A stretch of DNA of 16,781 nucleotides from Flavobacterium sp. (lineage in GTDB: Bacteria > Bacteroidota > Bacteroidia > Flavobacteriales > Flavobacteriaceae): NCBI RefSeq assembly GCF_003525665.1, contig NZ_DQDX01000108.1:1-16781 (forward strand), written 5' to 3'. Both the position numbers and the translations under genes were made by a program. Shown one piece after another: positions 6,901 through 13,373 of the stretch. Position 1 is the stretch's first letter. The number at the start of each line of letters is the position of its first letter. Below the pieces are notes generated by a model, which was not told where the DNA came from, did no database searches, and worked only from the letters and a program-made list of their open reading frames with translations.

Positions 6901-9900
6901 ACTGTTACTCCTGGAACAATAATTGGCGCAACTCCATCACCAGATCCAAGTACATGTCCTGGAAGTGATGATGATGATGTTTGGTTTCAGTTTACTGCAA
7001 CTAGTTCATCGCATTTAATTAGTTTGAATGATATTACCGGAAGCACAACAAACTTAGTTCATGGTGTTTATACAGGTACTTGTGGAACGCTAACTCAAGT
7101 TTATTGTAGTGATCCTGAACAAAGTCTTGCTACAGCTTTAGTTGTTGGTCAGGTTTATTATATTAGAGTTTATACATCTACAGCGACACCTAATCAAAGT
7201 TCAATATTTAATCTTTGTATTGGCACGCTTTTACCTCCAATATCAACGAGCACAACAACATACACTAACTTACAGTTAATTGAAGATGTGTTGTTAAATT
7301 CTACTTGTGCTAATGTTTCCAATATTACATCTTCGGGTTCTACCAACTTTGGTGCGACTCCAGCTAATAATAGTATCGGTTATTTTAATAAAAATGGATC
7401 TGGTTTCCCATTTAACGAAGGTATCATGCTTTCAAGTGGATTTGTTAACAACTCTCCTGGACCAAATGATTCTATCTTAAGTGACACGGCAACAGGATGG
7501 GGTGGTGATGCTGATTTAGCGGCATTAGTAACAGCAGCTACTGGCGAAACAATGATCTCTCAGAATGCTACAAAATTAGAATTTGATTTTGTACCGTTAA
7601 CAGATCAAATAAGTTTTAATTTTATATTCGCATCAGACGAATACGGAACTTTCCAATGCGCCTATTCTGATGCATTTGCATTCTTGTTGACAAATACTAC
7701 TACCAATGTAACAACTAATTTAGCTGTTGTACCAAATACAACAACTCCTATTTCAGTTGTAACTATTAGAGATGCTTTATTTAATACTGGCTGTAGTTCT
7801 GTTAATCCAGAATACTTTGGGACTTATTATGGAGCTCCAAATGGAGAAAACATTTTAGCTGCTCCAATTAATTTTAATGGATCAACTATCCCAATGACCG
7901 CATCGGCTACTGTAGTGCCGGGAACACAATATCATATTAAATTAGTTGTTGCTGATAGAAGTGACTCTGCTTTTGACTCTGCAGTCTTTCTTGAAGGAGG
8001 AAGTTTTAATATTGGTAATGTTGATTTGGGTACAGATTTCCTTGTATCAAATAATAATGCATTATGTTTTGGATCATCTTATTTAATCCAAAGTGGACTT
8101 GATCCAACAGATTATACTTTTACATGGGAACAAAATGGTACTGTTATACCAAACCAAACTGGTCCAAACTTAATTGTATTATCTAGTGGTACTTATACTG
8201 TAAATGCACAATTTATTGGTACAACATGTGTTGCTGAAGATGAATTAGTGATAGAATTTTACAGTGAAATAGTTCAAGGAAATCCAGTAAATTTGACAGC
8301 ATGTAATAATTTAACATTTGCTCAATTTGATTTGAGTCAAAATACTACAAACGTTTTGGGCAGTTTAAATGCATCAGATTATAATGTTGCTTATTATCCA
8401 ACAGTTGATGACGCAGACAATGAAACTAATGCATTACCATTATTGTTTACCAATACTGTTCCTAGTTTACAAACTATATACGTTAGATTAGAAAACAATT
8501 TAACAGGCTGTTATTTAATAAGCGATTTCAATCTAGTTGTTCAGGATTTAACTCCTCAATTTACAATAACTCCAAACCAGTCAATATGTGCTGGAACTAC
8601 TGGAACAATTACAGTAACACCTACTAACTATGTTGATGCAGATGTTACTTACACTTGGAGTTTAGACGGTAATCCATTTCCAGGTACAACTGGAACAATT
8701 ACTGTGACTCAAGCAGGAACTTATTCAGTGTTAATTAACAACTCTGGTTGTACAGCAACTGGGCAATCGGTTGTTACAGTTACGCCTATCCCTGTACCAG
8801 ATGATCCTATTGATGTTACTTCATGTGCTTCTTATGTTTTACCAACATTAACAAATGGAAGTTATTATACAGGTTCAAATGGAACTGGAACGTTATTATT
8901 AGCTGGTGAAACAATAACAAGTACTCAAACAATTTATGTATTTGCACAAAGTGGAACTGTACCAAACTGTACAGCACAAAATAGTTTCTTGGTAACAATC
9001 ACGCCATTGACAGCAGCTACTTTTGCTCCATTTGCTACTATTTGCCAAAATGCAACAGCTCCAGCATTACCAACTACATCGAGTAATAGTTTTACTGGTT
9101 CTTGGAATCCACCTGCAATTGACACATCAGTAGTTGGAACATTCAATTATACATTTACTCCAGATGCTGGTCAATGTGCAGATACTGCAACAATTTCAGT
9201 TACAATTGTAGCGCCAACTGTTGCTACATTTACACAAATTAGTCCAATCTGTAGTGGTACAACTGCTCCTTCTTTACCATTAACTTCAACAAATGGAATT
9301 ACTGGTTCTTGGAGTCCATCAACAATTGATACATCAATAGCTGGAACATTTACTTATACATTTACTACTACAGCTGCTTGTGCTACAGGTACAACAATGT
9401 CTATTGTAATCATTTCAACACCTAATGTTGCAACTGTAGCAAATGTAAATGCATGTGATAGTTATACACTTCCTGCTTTAACAGTTGGTAATTACTTTAC
9501 TGGAGCTGGTGGAACTGGTACACAATTAGCTGCTGGTACCGTTTTAAATACAAACCAAACTGTATATGTTTATGCAGCCAACACAAATGGTACAACTACA
9601 TGTTCTGATCAAGAAAGTTTTGTTGTGACAATAACGACTTCTCCTCAATTTACTGTTGAAGGTGGATGTGATGGCACTTCTTATGTATTGGAAGTTGTTG
9701 GTGGTAATTTTGATTCTGCTCAAGCAACTTACACATGGACTAATCCGTCAGGATCTGTTATTGGTACAAATAGCCCAACAATTACAATAAATGCACCAGG
9801 TAGTTATACTTGCGAAGTTACAATTGGAACTTGTAGTACTTCGTTTGTTTTTGATGCAAATTCTACAACATGCCAAATACAAAAAGGTATTTCTCCTAAT

Positions 9901-10131
9901 AATGATGGCTTAAATGATTCATTTGATTTAACTGGATTCAACGTTAAACAGTTAACATTGTTCAATCGTTATGGTGGAAAAGTATATGCTAAAGCAAACT
10001 ATACTAACGAATGGCGAGGTCAATCTGATAAAGGTGATGAACTGCCAGACGGAACTTACTATTACGTAATTGAACGTGATGGTATGGAAGCCAAAACTGG
10101 ATGGATTTACGTTAACAGAGAAATAAAATAA
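3934..10131 (+). CDS. Giant T9SS type B multidomain surface adhesin
   Basis: This 2065-aa secreted protein has a Sec signal peptide (1-20, ending GYAQ), followed by: a choice-of-anchor J-like, jelly-roll domain (about 21-212, ending WLLDNVRVASK); FN3 (213-303); then three copies of a pair made of a Cys-bearing CUB-like module (starting Cys309, Cys530, Cys752) and an FN3 domain (from 432, 654, 876); a pre-peptidase C-like domain (971-1092, starting NDECANA); a choice-of-anchor L domain (about 1108-1366, with FASDEYG); a string of Ig-like and 69-75-residue adhesin repeats (1370-1983); and a gliding-motility-type C-terminal domain (1984-2065, starting KGISPNNDGLND). That last domain is the type B signal for export by T9SS. 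The protein should be displayed on or released from the cell surface and bind carbohydrate, protein or matrix. No catalytic domain is seen. No PorP/SprF partner, normally needed by type B cargo, lies in the window. Confidence 0.92.
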   Translation: MKKITLLVFALLLSFAGYAQFPIPGTEGFESTTGPGVGTNWTLGTGNWAVFDNGVGLGQRWGINNGVATPPLVYAGTNAAYMNRENIGIGNTSEDYLATPLITIPTNGQLRFFARTFTNGNTGTIYQVKIAPSSASQTNPAAYTTIVEYTENDLTVDVDGVQNPFNVYTEKVIDIPTTFGPQVYVSFVMKYTQTVTGISGDRWLLDNVRVASKCLDPSALTATGILFNQANLSWANPSGATSWEIEVIPVTTTPTGSGVVYNGALPYTATGLTPNTAYRYYVRALCGDGINSEWVGPFLFNTPIAPPICGGNYLDPGAAANYGNNVDNTVTICPVTPGDVVTVTFTAFNTEANADGLYVFNGATTASPQITSTNPAGTVPGGLAGSFWGTAIPGPFTSSSPDGCLTFRFRSNATVVTSGWTSNVTCGPPPPCPKPISVVRSGLTATSVNLSWTNTGTATAWEVLALPCGSPTPTATTTGFVPAPSNPFTLGGLNPDTCYDFYVRAVCSTTESSEWTTVVSGTTLQVPPACGTTFSDPAGSGANYANNSNYNVTICPTTPGQVVTVTFTSFNTQATADGLYIYNGNSVTAPLMSSGNPAGTVPGGVAGSYWGTTNPGSFTSSSPDGCLTFRFRSGAATNAPGWTSNITCAPAPVCPQPQSLVTSAVTFSSVNLAWTENGTATSWHVLAVPCGAPAPTASSTGWVTAGSNPYTLNGLASETCYDIYVRSACSTTDVSTWLGPRTITTLIAPPVCGGTFVDNGGSFANYLNNSDVTYTVCPTIPGEQVTVTFTSFSVETGADGLYVFNGNSTAAEQIISLNGPGTVPGGLAGSFWGTTAPGPFTSSNPNGCLTFRFRSGATNNATGWLANVTCNPAPTCLVPTATTVLATTVNSVTVGWTENGTATAWQVLALPFAAPAPTAASTGWQNATTNPYTYTGLNSGTQYKIYVRSVCSTTDSSAWSFQSIFNTLISNDECANAVVAVVNPDTACGTVTPGTIIGATPSPDPSTCPGSDDDDVWFQFTATSSSHLISLNDITGSTTNLVHGVYTGTCGTLTQVYCSDPEQSLATALVVGQVYYIRVYTSTATPNQSSIFNLCIGTLLPPISTSTTTYTNLQLIEDVLLNSTCANVSNITSSGSTNFGATPANNSIGYFNKNGSGFPFNEGIMLSSGFVNNSPGPNDSILSDTATGWGGDADLAALVTAATGETMISQNATKLEFDFVPLTDQISFNFIFASDEYGTFQCAYSDAFAFLLTNTTTNVTTNLAVVPNTTTPISVVTIRDALFNTGCSSVNPEYFGTYYGAPNGENILAAPINFNGSTIPMTASATVVPGTQYHIKLVVADRSDSAFDSAVFLEGGSFNIGNVDLGTDFLVSNNNALCFGSSYLIQSGLDPTDYTFTWEQNGTVIPNQTGPNLIVLSSGTYTVNAQFIGTTCVAEDELVIEFYSEIVQGNPVNLTACNNLTFAQFDLSQNTTNVLGSLNASDYNVAYYPTVDDADNETNALPLLFTNTVPSLQTIYVRLENNLTGCYLISDFNLVVQDLTPQFTITPNQSICAGTTGTITVTPTNYVDADVTYTWSLDGNPFPGTTGTITVTQAGTYSVLINNSGCTATGQSVVTVTPIPVPDDPIDVTSCASYVLPTLTNGSYYTGSNGTGTLLLAGETITSTQTIYVFAQSGTVPNCTAQNSFLVTITPLTAATFAPFATICQNATAPALPTTSSNSFTGSWNPPAIDTSVVGTFNYTFTPDAGQCADTATISVTIVAPTVATFTQISPICSGTTAPSLPLTSTNGITGSWSPSTIDTSIAGTFTYTFTTTAACATGTTMSIVIISTPNVATVANVNACDSYTLPALTVGNYFTGAGGTGTQLAAGTVLNTNQTVYVYAANTNGTTTCSDQESFVVTITTSPQFTVEGGCDGTSYVLEVVGGNFDSAQATYTWTNPSGSVIGTNSPTITINAPGSYTCEVTIGTCSTSFVFDANSTTCQIQKGISPNNDGLNDSFDLTGFNVKQLTLFNRYGGKVYAKANYTNEWRGQSDKGDELPDGTYYYVIERDGMEAKTGWIYVNREIK
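4855..6840 (+). repeat. Three composite repeats of about 222 codons in the adhesin
   Basis: Three CUB-like plus FN3 units begin at Cys309, Cys530 and Cys752, a period of 221-222 residues. Each CUB-like half has four conserved Cys: an early CG, TICP or TVCP, GCLTFRFRS, and a final TC before a Pro-rich linker. The DNA is also conserved: a 33-bp stretch at 5134-5166 recurs exactly at 5800-5832, 666 bp later, and a 23-bp stretch at 5062-5084 recurs exactly at 6394-6416. This indicates fairly recent duplication and a substrate for copy-number change. Confidence 0.85.
8794..9645 (+). repeat. Two pairs of degenerate adhesin repeats of about 70 codons
   Basis: Residues of about 1621-1693 and 1829-1903 are copies of one unit (CxSYxLPxLTxGxYxTGxxGTG pattern). 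Residues 1691-1760 and 1760-1829 are copies of another (CxxxTAPxLPxTSxxxxTGSWxP pattern). The order is A-B-B-A, a common arrangement in the stalk region of flavobacterial adhesins. Confidence 0.75.
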
Positions 10132-10151
10132 TTCTCAATTAACATTATAAC

Positions 10152-10182
10152 AAAAAAGAGACTGAATTTCAGTCTCTTTTTT
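10152..10182. terminator. Bidirectional terminator between adhesin and DUF1801 genes
   Basis: GAGACTGA (10158-10165) pairs with TCAGTCTC (10169-10176) around a 3-nt loop. The stem continues outward into an A-run on the left and a T-run on the right. It can end both the adhesin transcript (plus) and the convergent peptidase-DUF1801 transcript (minus). Confidence 0.88.
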
Positions 10183-10185
10183 TAT

Positions 10186-10533
10186 TTAATAAAGCTTAGT
10201 AAGTTCTTGAAGAATTTCTACTAAAACAGAACTATCAATTTCTTCTTCTGAATAATACCTTAAAGATTTCATTGTACTTCTTTTTTCCGATATCAATTTA
10301 CCCTGATGAATAGTAAGTTGAAAACCTTTTACAATTCCTAAATCAACATACCTTCTTTTGTGACTTGCATTAAAATAACAAAAGGGCTTTCCTTTATAAT
10401 AGTAAAACGGAATGTTCCATTTGTATAACAATTCTACTTCTGGAATTTGACTTTCAATAATTATTTGCAAATTAAATAGGATCGAACGATTAGGTTCGGG
10501 TTGATTTAAAATATATGCTTCTGCCGGTTTCAT
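10186..10533 (-). CDS. DUF1801 domain protein (YdhG-like)
   Basis: This 115-aa cytoplasmic protein has the compact layout of the DUF1801 family: an N-terminal segment with YILNQPEPNRSILFNLQIIIES (split here as residues 7-16 and 17-28), a core around YKWNIPFYYYKGKPFCYF (38-54), and VDLGIVKGFQL (63-73). The family adopts a frataxin-like/YdhG fold and has no firmly established biochemical role; some members are linked to iron or to stress. Its start codon directly follows the stop codon of the M28 peptidase gene with no spacer, so translation is probably coupled to it. Expression therefore depends on the peptidase promoter. Nothing else in the context suggests a shared function with the peptidase. 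Confidence 0.8.
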   Translation of the reverse strand: MKPAEAYILNQPEPNRSILFNLQIIIESQIPEVELLYKWNIPFYYYKGKPFCYFNASHKRRYVDLGIVKGFQLTIHQGKLISEKRSTMKSLRYYSEEEIDSSVLVEILQELTKLY

Positions 10534-11904
10534 TTATTGCAATCCGTATTGATCGAATAAATACATTAGAGACGCCATCGAAGCTGCTCCAAGTTCTAAT
10601 TCACGTTTGTTTACAGCATCAAACGTATCATTAGCAGCATGATGATAATCAAAGTAACGCTGAGAATCGGGTTGTAATCCAACTTTTACAATTTTATCCG
10701 ATTTTAACGGACCAATATCAACACCAGAATGTCCTTTTCTAAAAATATGAATCAAATAAGGTTCGAATATGTTTTTCCAACTTGAAATTTTATTAAAATT
10801 GGTATCATCAGCATCAATCGAAAAACCTCTTGGAGTAAATCCACCAGAATCACTTTCTAAAGCAAAAATATGATTCTCACCATTTTTATTGGACAATTCT
10901 TCATACTTCAATCCGCCTTTCACACCATTTTCTTCGTTCATAAACAAAACAGCTCTAATCGTATTCTTTGGTTTGTAATTCAACTTTTTGAACATTTCTA
11001 AAACAGCCATGCTCTGAACACAACCTGCTCCATCATCATGAGAACCATCACCCAAATCCCAAGAATCAAGATGTCCACCAACAACCATAATTCGGTTTGG
11101 AAACTCTGAACCAGTTATTTCACCCACAACATTGTACGAAACAACATCATCATATTGTTTGCAAGATTGCTTAAAGAACAACTTTGCATTTGGATTTCCT
11201 TTCAATAATTTGCTTAAAGCTTCTGCTCCATTTGTAGAAATTGCTGCAGCTGGAATTCGTTTATCCATAGCAATATCTTTATAATTCGTAGAACCTGTAT
11301 GCGGAAAATCATCCAATCTTAAATTCATTGAACGAACAATAACACCAAGTGCGCCAAGTTCGCCAGCTTCTCTTGCACCAGAAGATCTTTGATCGACACA
11401 ACTTCCATAAGCATGAAAAGTTTCGACAAATTCGGGATTCATCGGTCGATTAAAGAATATTATTTTTCCTTTTACTTTTTCTGAACCTAATGCTTTTAAT
11501 TCTTCTAGGCTTTTAACTTCTATTATATTGGCTGTCAAACCTTCCTTTGGAGTTGCAACTGACATTCCTAAAGCACAAATTGGAAAAGAAATTTTCTTCT
11601 TCCCATCAATTAAATAAGCAACTTCCTTCTCGCCTCGCACCCATTTGGGAACCATAACTTCTTGAAGATACACTTTATCTAAACCAAGAGTTTCTAATTC
11701 TTTTTTGGTGTATAAAACTGCTTTTTCAGCTCCAATCGAACCCGATAACCGCGAACCAATTTTATTTGATAAATCATCCAACCAAGAATAGCATTTACTA
11801 TCTGTTAAAGCCGACTTGTAAATTTGTTTGAGCATTTGCTCATCTGTTGTTTGTGAGAAAGATAAAGATGCTTGAAGCAAAAGGAATAGTGTGATTTTTT
11901 TCAT
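10534..11904 (-). CDS. Secreted M28-family zinc metallopeptidase with PA-domain insertion
   Basis: This 456-aa exported aminopeptidase or carboxypeptidase Q-like enzyme has a signal peptide at 1-18 (cleavage likely after SFSQ). A helical N-terminal region carries the family motif NKIGSRLSGS (47-56). A protease-associated-type insertion spans about 110-245 and includes KVKGKIIFFNRPM and GALGVIVRS. The catalytic domain holds the two-zinc set: GGHLDSWD (His278, Asp280), SHDDGAG (Asp290/291), MNEENG (Glu324/325), LESDSGG (Asp352) and DYHHAANDT (His421/422). All expected ligands are present, so it should be active in releasing residues from peptides in the periplasm or outside the cell. It has no T9SS C-terminal domain and no lipobox, so a periplasmic location is likeliest. 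It is first in an operon with the DUF1801 gene and divergent from the 11993 gene. Confidence 0.93.
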   Translation of the reverse strand: MKKITLFLLLQASLSFSQTTDEQMLKQIYKSALTDSKCYSWLDDLSNKIGSRLSGSIGAEKAVLYTKKELETLGLDKVYLQEVMVPKWVRGEKEVAYLIDGKKKISFPICALGMSVATPKEGLTANIIEVKSLEELKALGSEKVKGKIIFFNRPMNPEFVETFHAYGSCVDQRSSGAREAGELGALGVIVRSMNLRLDDFPHTGSTNYKDIAMDKRIPAAAISTNGAEALSKLLKGNPNAKLFFKQSCKQYDDVVSYNVVGEITGSEFPNRIMVVGGHLDSWDLGDGSHDDGAGCVQSMAVLEMFKKLNYKPKNTIRAVLFMNEENGVKGGLKYEELSNKNGENHIFALESDSGGFTPRGFSIDADDTNFNKISSWKNIFEPYLIHIFRKGHSGVDIGPLKSDKIVKVGLQPDSQRYFDYHHAANDTFDAVNKRELELGAASMASLMYLFDQYGLQ

Positions 11905-11921
11905 AGAATTAAAATTTACTC

Positions 11922-11954
11922 CAAAAATAAATTAAAAAACATTTGGTTGTACAA
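11922..11954 (-). promoter_or_regulatory. Candidate promoter of the M28 peptidase operon
   Basis: On the minus strand TATTTTTG (11922-11929) matches TAnnTTTG. A TTG on the same strand (11952-11954) lies 22 nt further upstream, within the accepted 17-23 nt spacing. The TTG is part of a small palindrome, TTGTACAA (11947-11954), near the divergent promoter of the 11993 gene. Confidence 0.5.
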
Positions 11955-11973
11955 TTATTATTCATTTACTTTG
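11942..11973 (+). promoter_or_regulatory. Candidate promoter of the six-TM gene at 11993
   Basis: TTTG at 11942-11945 is separated by 20 nt from TTACTTTG (11966-11973), a 7-of-8 match to TAnnTTTG. The predicted leader is only about 13 nt. The -7 box overlaps the left arm of the shared operator element (11968-11990). Confidence 0.5.
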
Positions 11974-11990
11974 TACTTCAAAGTACTTTA
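11968..11990. promoter_or_regulatory. Putative operator, copy 1 (ACTTTG-N5-CAAAGTACTTTA)
   Basis: ACTTTG (11968-11973) and CAAAGT (11979-11984) form an inverted repeat around 5 nt and are followed by ACTTTA, which completes the palindrome AAAGTACTTT. In this copy the centre also reads GTACTT-CA-AAGTAC. The element overlaps the -7 box and ends 2 nt before the start codon at 11993. The same layout recurs at 12974-12996. Binding by the winged-helix protein encoded at 12657 is inferred from position only. Confidence 0.6.
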
Positions 11991-11992
11991 AA

Positions 11993-12616
11993 ATGGAAAA
12001 CGAAAAATATCTTAATGACATTTCTGAAATAAAAAACATGATGAATCAGTCATCGCGTTTTATTTCGCTAAGCGGATTATCTGGTGTTTTAGCCGGAATA
12101 TATTCATTAGTTGGTGCTTGGTTTGCCTATAAAACCATTTACTTTGATACTAGTACAATGGGAAGCTACAAAAATTTAATAATTTCTCAATCGGCTGTGA
12201 ATAGACTTTTTATAATAGCTGGTACGGTTCTTCTTTTATCAATTATAACCGCTGTATTTTTAAGTGCAAAAATAGCTAGTAAATCGGAAGAAAAAATATG
12301 GAATACAACATCTAAACGTCTAGTAATTAACTTTGCAATTCCGTTGGCAACTGGTGGTTTTTTTATTTTATTCTTAATCGAAAAAGAAATATTAAGTTTG
12401 GTTGCACCATTAACCCTAATTTTTTACGGATTAGCTTGTGTAAACGCAAGTAAATATACACTTGGAGACGTTAGATATTTAGGCTTAACCATGATATTTT
12501 TAGGTTTACTTTCAACGTGGTTTTTAGGTTACGGATTATTATTTTGGGCATTAGGTTTTGGCGTTTGCCACATTCTTTACGGAAGTGTGATGTATTTTAA
12601 ATATGATAGAAATTAA
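11993..12616 (+). CDS. Six-TM membrane protein, uncharacterised
   Basis: This 207-aa protein starts with a short polar cytoplasmic segment (MENEKYLNDISEIKNMMNQSSRF) and then has six predicted membrane helices at about 23-45, 72-94, 111-129, 132-152, 162-180 and 181-202, ending in YFKYDRN. There are no catalytic motifs or recognised transporter signatures. I recall similar proteins next to small winged-helix regulators in other Bacteroidota, which is the case here: the regulator starts 40 nt downstream. Its promoter carries the same operator-like element as the DUF2809 operon, so it is likely part of the same regulon, perhaps as a membrane sensor or effector. The start is chosen by the operator and promoter spacing; the leader is very short. 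Function unknown. Confidence 0.75.
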   Translation: MENEKYLNDISEIKNMMNQSSRFISLSGLSGVLAGIYSLVGAWFAYKTIYFDTSTMGSYKNLIISQSAVNRLFIIAGTVLLLSIITAVFLSAKIASKSEEKIWNTTSKRLVINFAIPLATGGFFILFLIEKEILSLVAPLTLIFYGLACVNASKYTLGDVRYLGLTMIFLGLLSTWFLGYGLLFWALGFGVCHILYGSVMYFKYDRN

Positions 12617-12623
12617 TTTGCAC

Positions 12624-12631
12624 TAAATTTG
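12624..12631 (+). promoter_or_regulatory. Candidate -7 box of the winged-helix regulator gene
   Basis: TAAATTTG is an exact TAnnTTTG match 25 nt before the regulator start codon. The region lacks the ACTTTG-N5-CAAAGT element seen at the two neighbouring promoters, so the regulator may not control its own promoter through that site. Confidence 0.45.
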
Positions 12632-12656
12632 CCTTATAAGTCAATTAAAAACAATT

Positions 12657-12953
12657 ATGAAAACCATCATCCAAAATATAAACAAAGCCTTTGATCACCG
12701 AATTCGTTTGGGAATCATGTCGATTTTGATGGTGAACGAAAGTGCCGATTTCAATATGCTAAAAGAACTTCTTGGTGTAACCGACGGTAACCTTGCCTCA
12801 CACACCAAAGCCTTAGAAGCAGAAAATTACATTCAAATTGAAAAGCAATTCATTGGAAAAAAACCCAACACCAAATACATAGCAACCAAAGAAGGAAAAA
12901 AAGCTTTTGCAGCTCATATTGATGCGCTCGAAAAATTAATATCAAAAAGTTAG
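12657..12953 (+). CDS. Small winged-helix transcriptional regulator (HTH_34/MarR-like)
   Basis: This 98-aa DNA-binding protein consists of a single winged-helix domain. AFDHRIRLGIMSILMVN (11-27) gives helix 1; DFNMLKELLGVTDGNLASHTKALE (split here as 31-40 and 41-54) gives the helix-turn-helix with recognition helix around 43-54; GKKPNTKYIAT (67-77) is the wing; and GKKAFAAHIDALEKLI (80-95) is the dimerisation helix. This matches the short one-domain winged-helix family (Pfam HTH_34 type) that is widespread in Bacteroidota. No ligand or metal site such as Cys clusters is visible, so the inducing signal is unknown. It lies between two promoters with identical palindromic elements, which makes those sites its probable targets. 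It has its own -7 box but could also be read from the six-TM gene, since no terminator separates them. Confidence 0.9.
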   Translation: MKTIIQNINKAFDHRIRLGIMSILMVNESADFNMLKELLGVTDGNLASHTKALEAENYIQIEKQFIGKKPNTKYIATKEGKKAFAAHIDALEKLISKS

Positions 12954-12971
12954 CACTATTTTTTTATCTAT

Positions 12972-12979
12972 TAACTTTG
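12972..12979 (+). promoter_or_regulatory. Candidate -7 box of the DUF2809-MpaB-Coq4 operon
   Basis: TAACTTTG is an exact TAnnTTTG match 22 nt before the start codon at 13002, predicting a leader of about 16 nt. Its last six bases are the left arm of the putative operator. Confidence 0.5.
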
Positions 12980-12996
12980 AAATACAAAGTACTTTA
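12974..12996. promoter_or_regulatory. Putative operator, copy 2 (ACTTTG-N5-CAAAGTACTTTA)
   Basis: ACTTTG (12974-12979), spacer AAATA, then CAAAGTACTTTA (12985-12996). All 18 non-spacer bases are the same as in the copy at 11968-11990; the 5-nt spacers differ. It overlaps the -7 box and ends 5 nt before the start codon, a position suited to repression by blocking RNA polymerase. Confidence 0.65.
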
Positions 12997-13001
12997 TAAT
13001 T

Positions 13002-13373
13002 ATGAAAAACATAAACAAAACCTACTTAGTAATCAGTATTCTACTTTTAATTGTAGAAATAATAATTGCACTATTCGTTAATGATCAGTTCATTCGACCA
13101 ATTTTTGGAGATTATTTGGCTTCCATTTTATTGTTTTATATGATTGCTACTTTCAGTAAAATATCTGAAAACAAAATAGCATTAATAACATTATTAATTA
13201 GTTACACCATAGAAATTCTGCAATACATTCATATTTTAGAACTACTTCATCTAGATAAAATCAAAATTCTAAACATCGTTTTAGGAAACTCCTTTTCGTG
13301 GACAGATATGCTCGCTTATACACTTGGAATTCTAACTGTTTTACTAATTCACAACCATAAAAAATTACAATAA
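13002..13373 (+). CDS. DUF2809 family membrane protein
   Basis: This 123-aa inner-membrane protein has about four helices: roughly residues 8-27, 37-53, 57-75 and 101-117. The motifs IRPIFGDYLASILLF (31-45), YTIEILQYIH (68-77) and NSFSWTDMLAYTLGI (96-110) match the conserved layout of the DUF2809 family, whose biochemical role is unknown. It is the first gene of the operator-controlled operon. Its TAA stop overlaps the ATG of the next gene by one base (TAATG at 13371-13375), indicating translational coupling. Its place beside a membrane-type oxygenase and a Coq4-like protein suggests a lipid-phase role, but nothing in the sequence itself shows a substrate. Confidence 0.85.
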   Translation: MKNINKTYLVISILLLIVEIIIALFVNDQFIRPIFGDYLASILLFYMIATFSKISENKIALITLLISYTIEILQYIHILELLHLDKIKILNIVLGNSFSWTDMLAYTLGILTVLLIHNHKKLQ

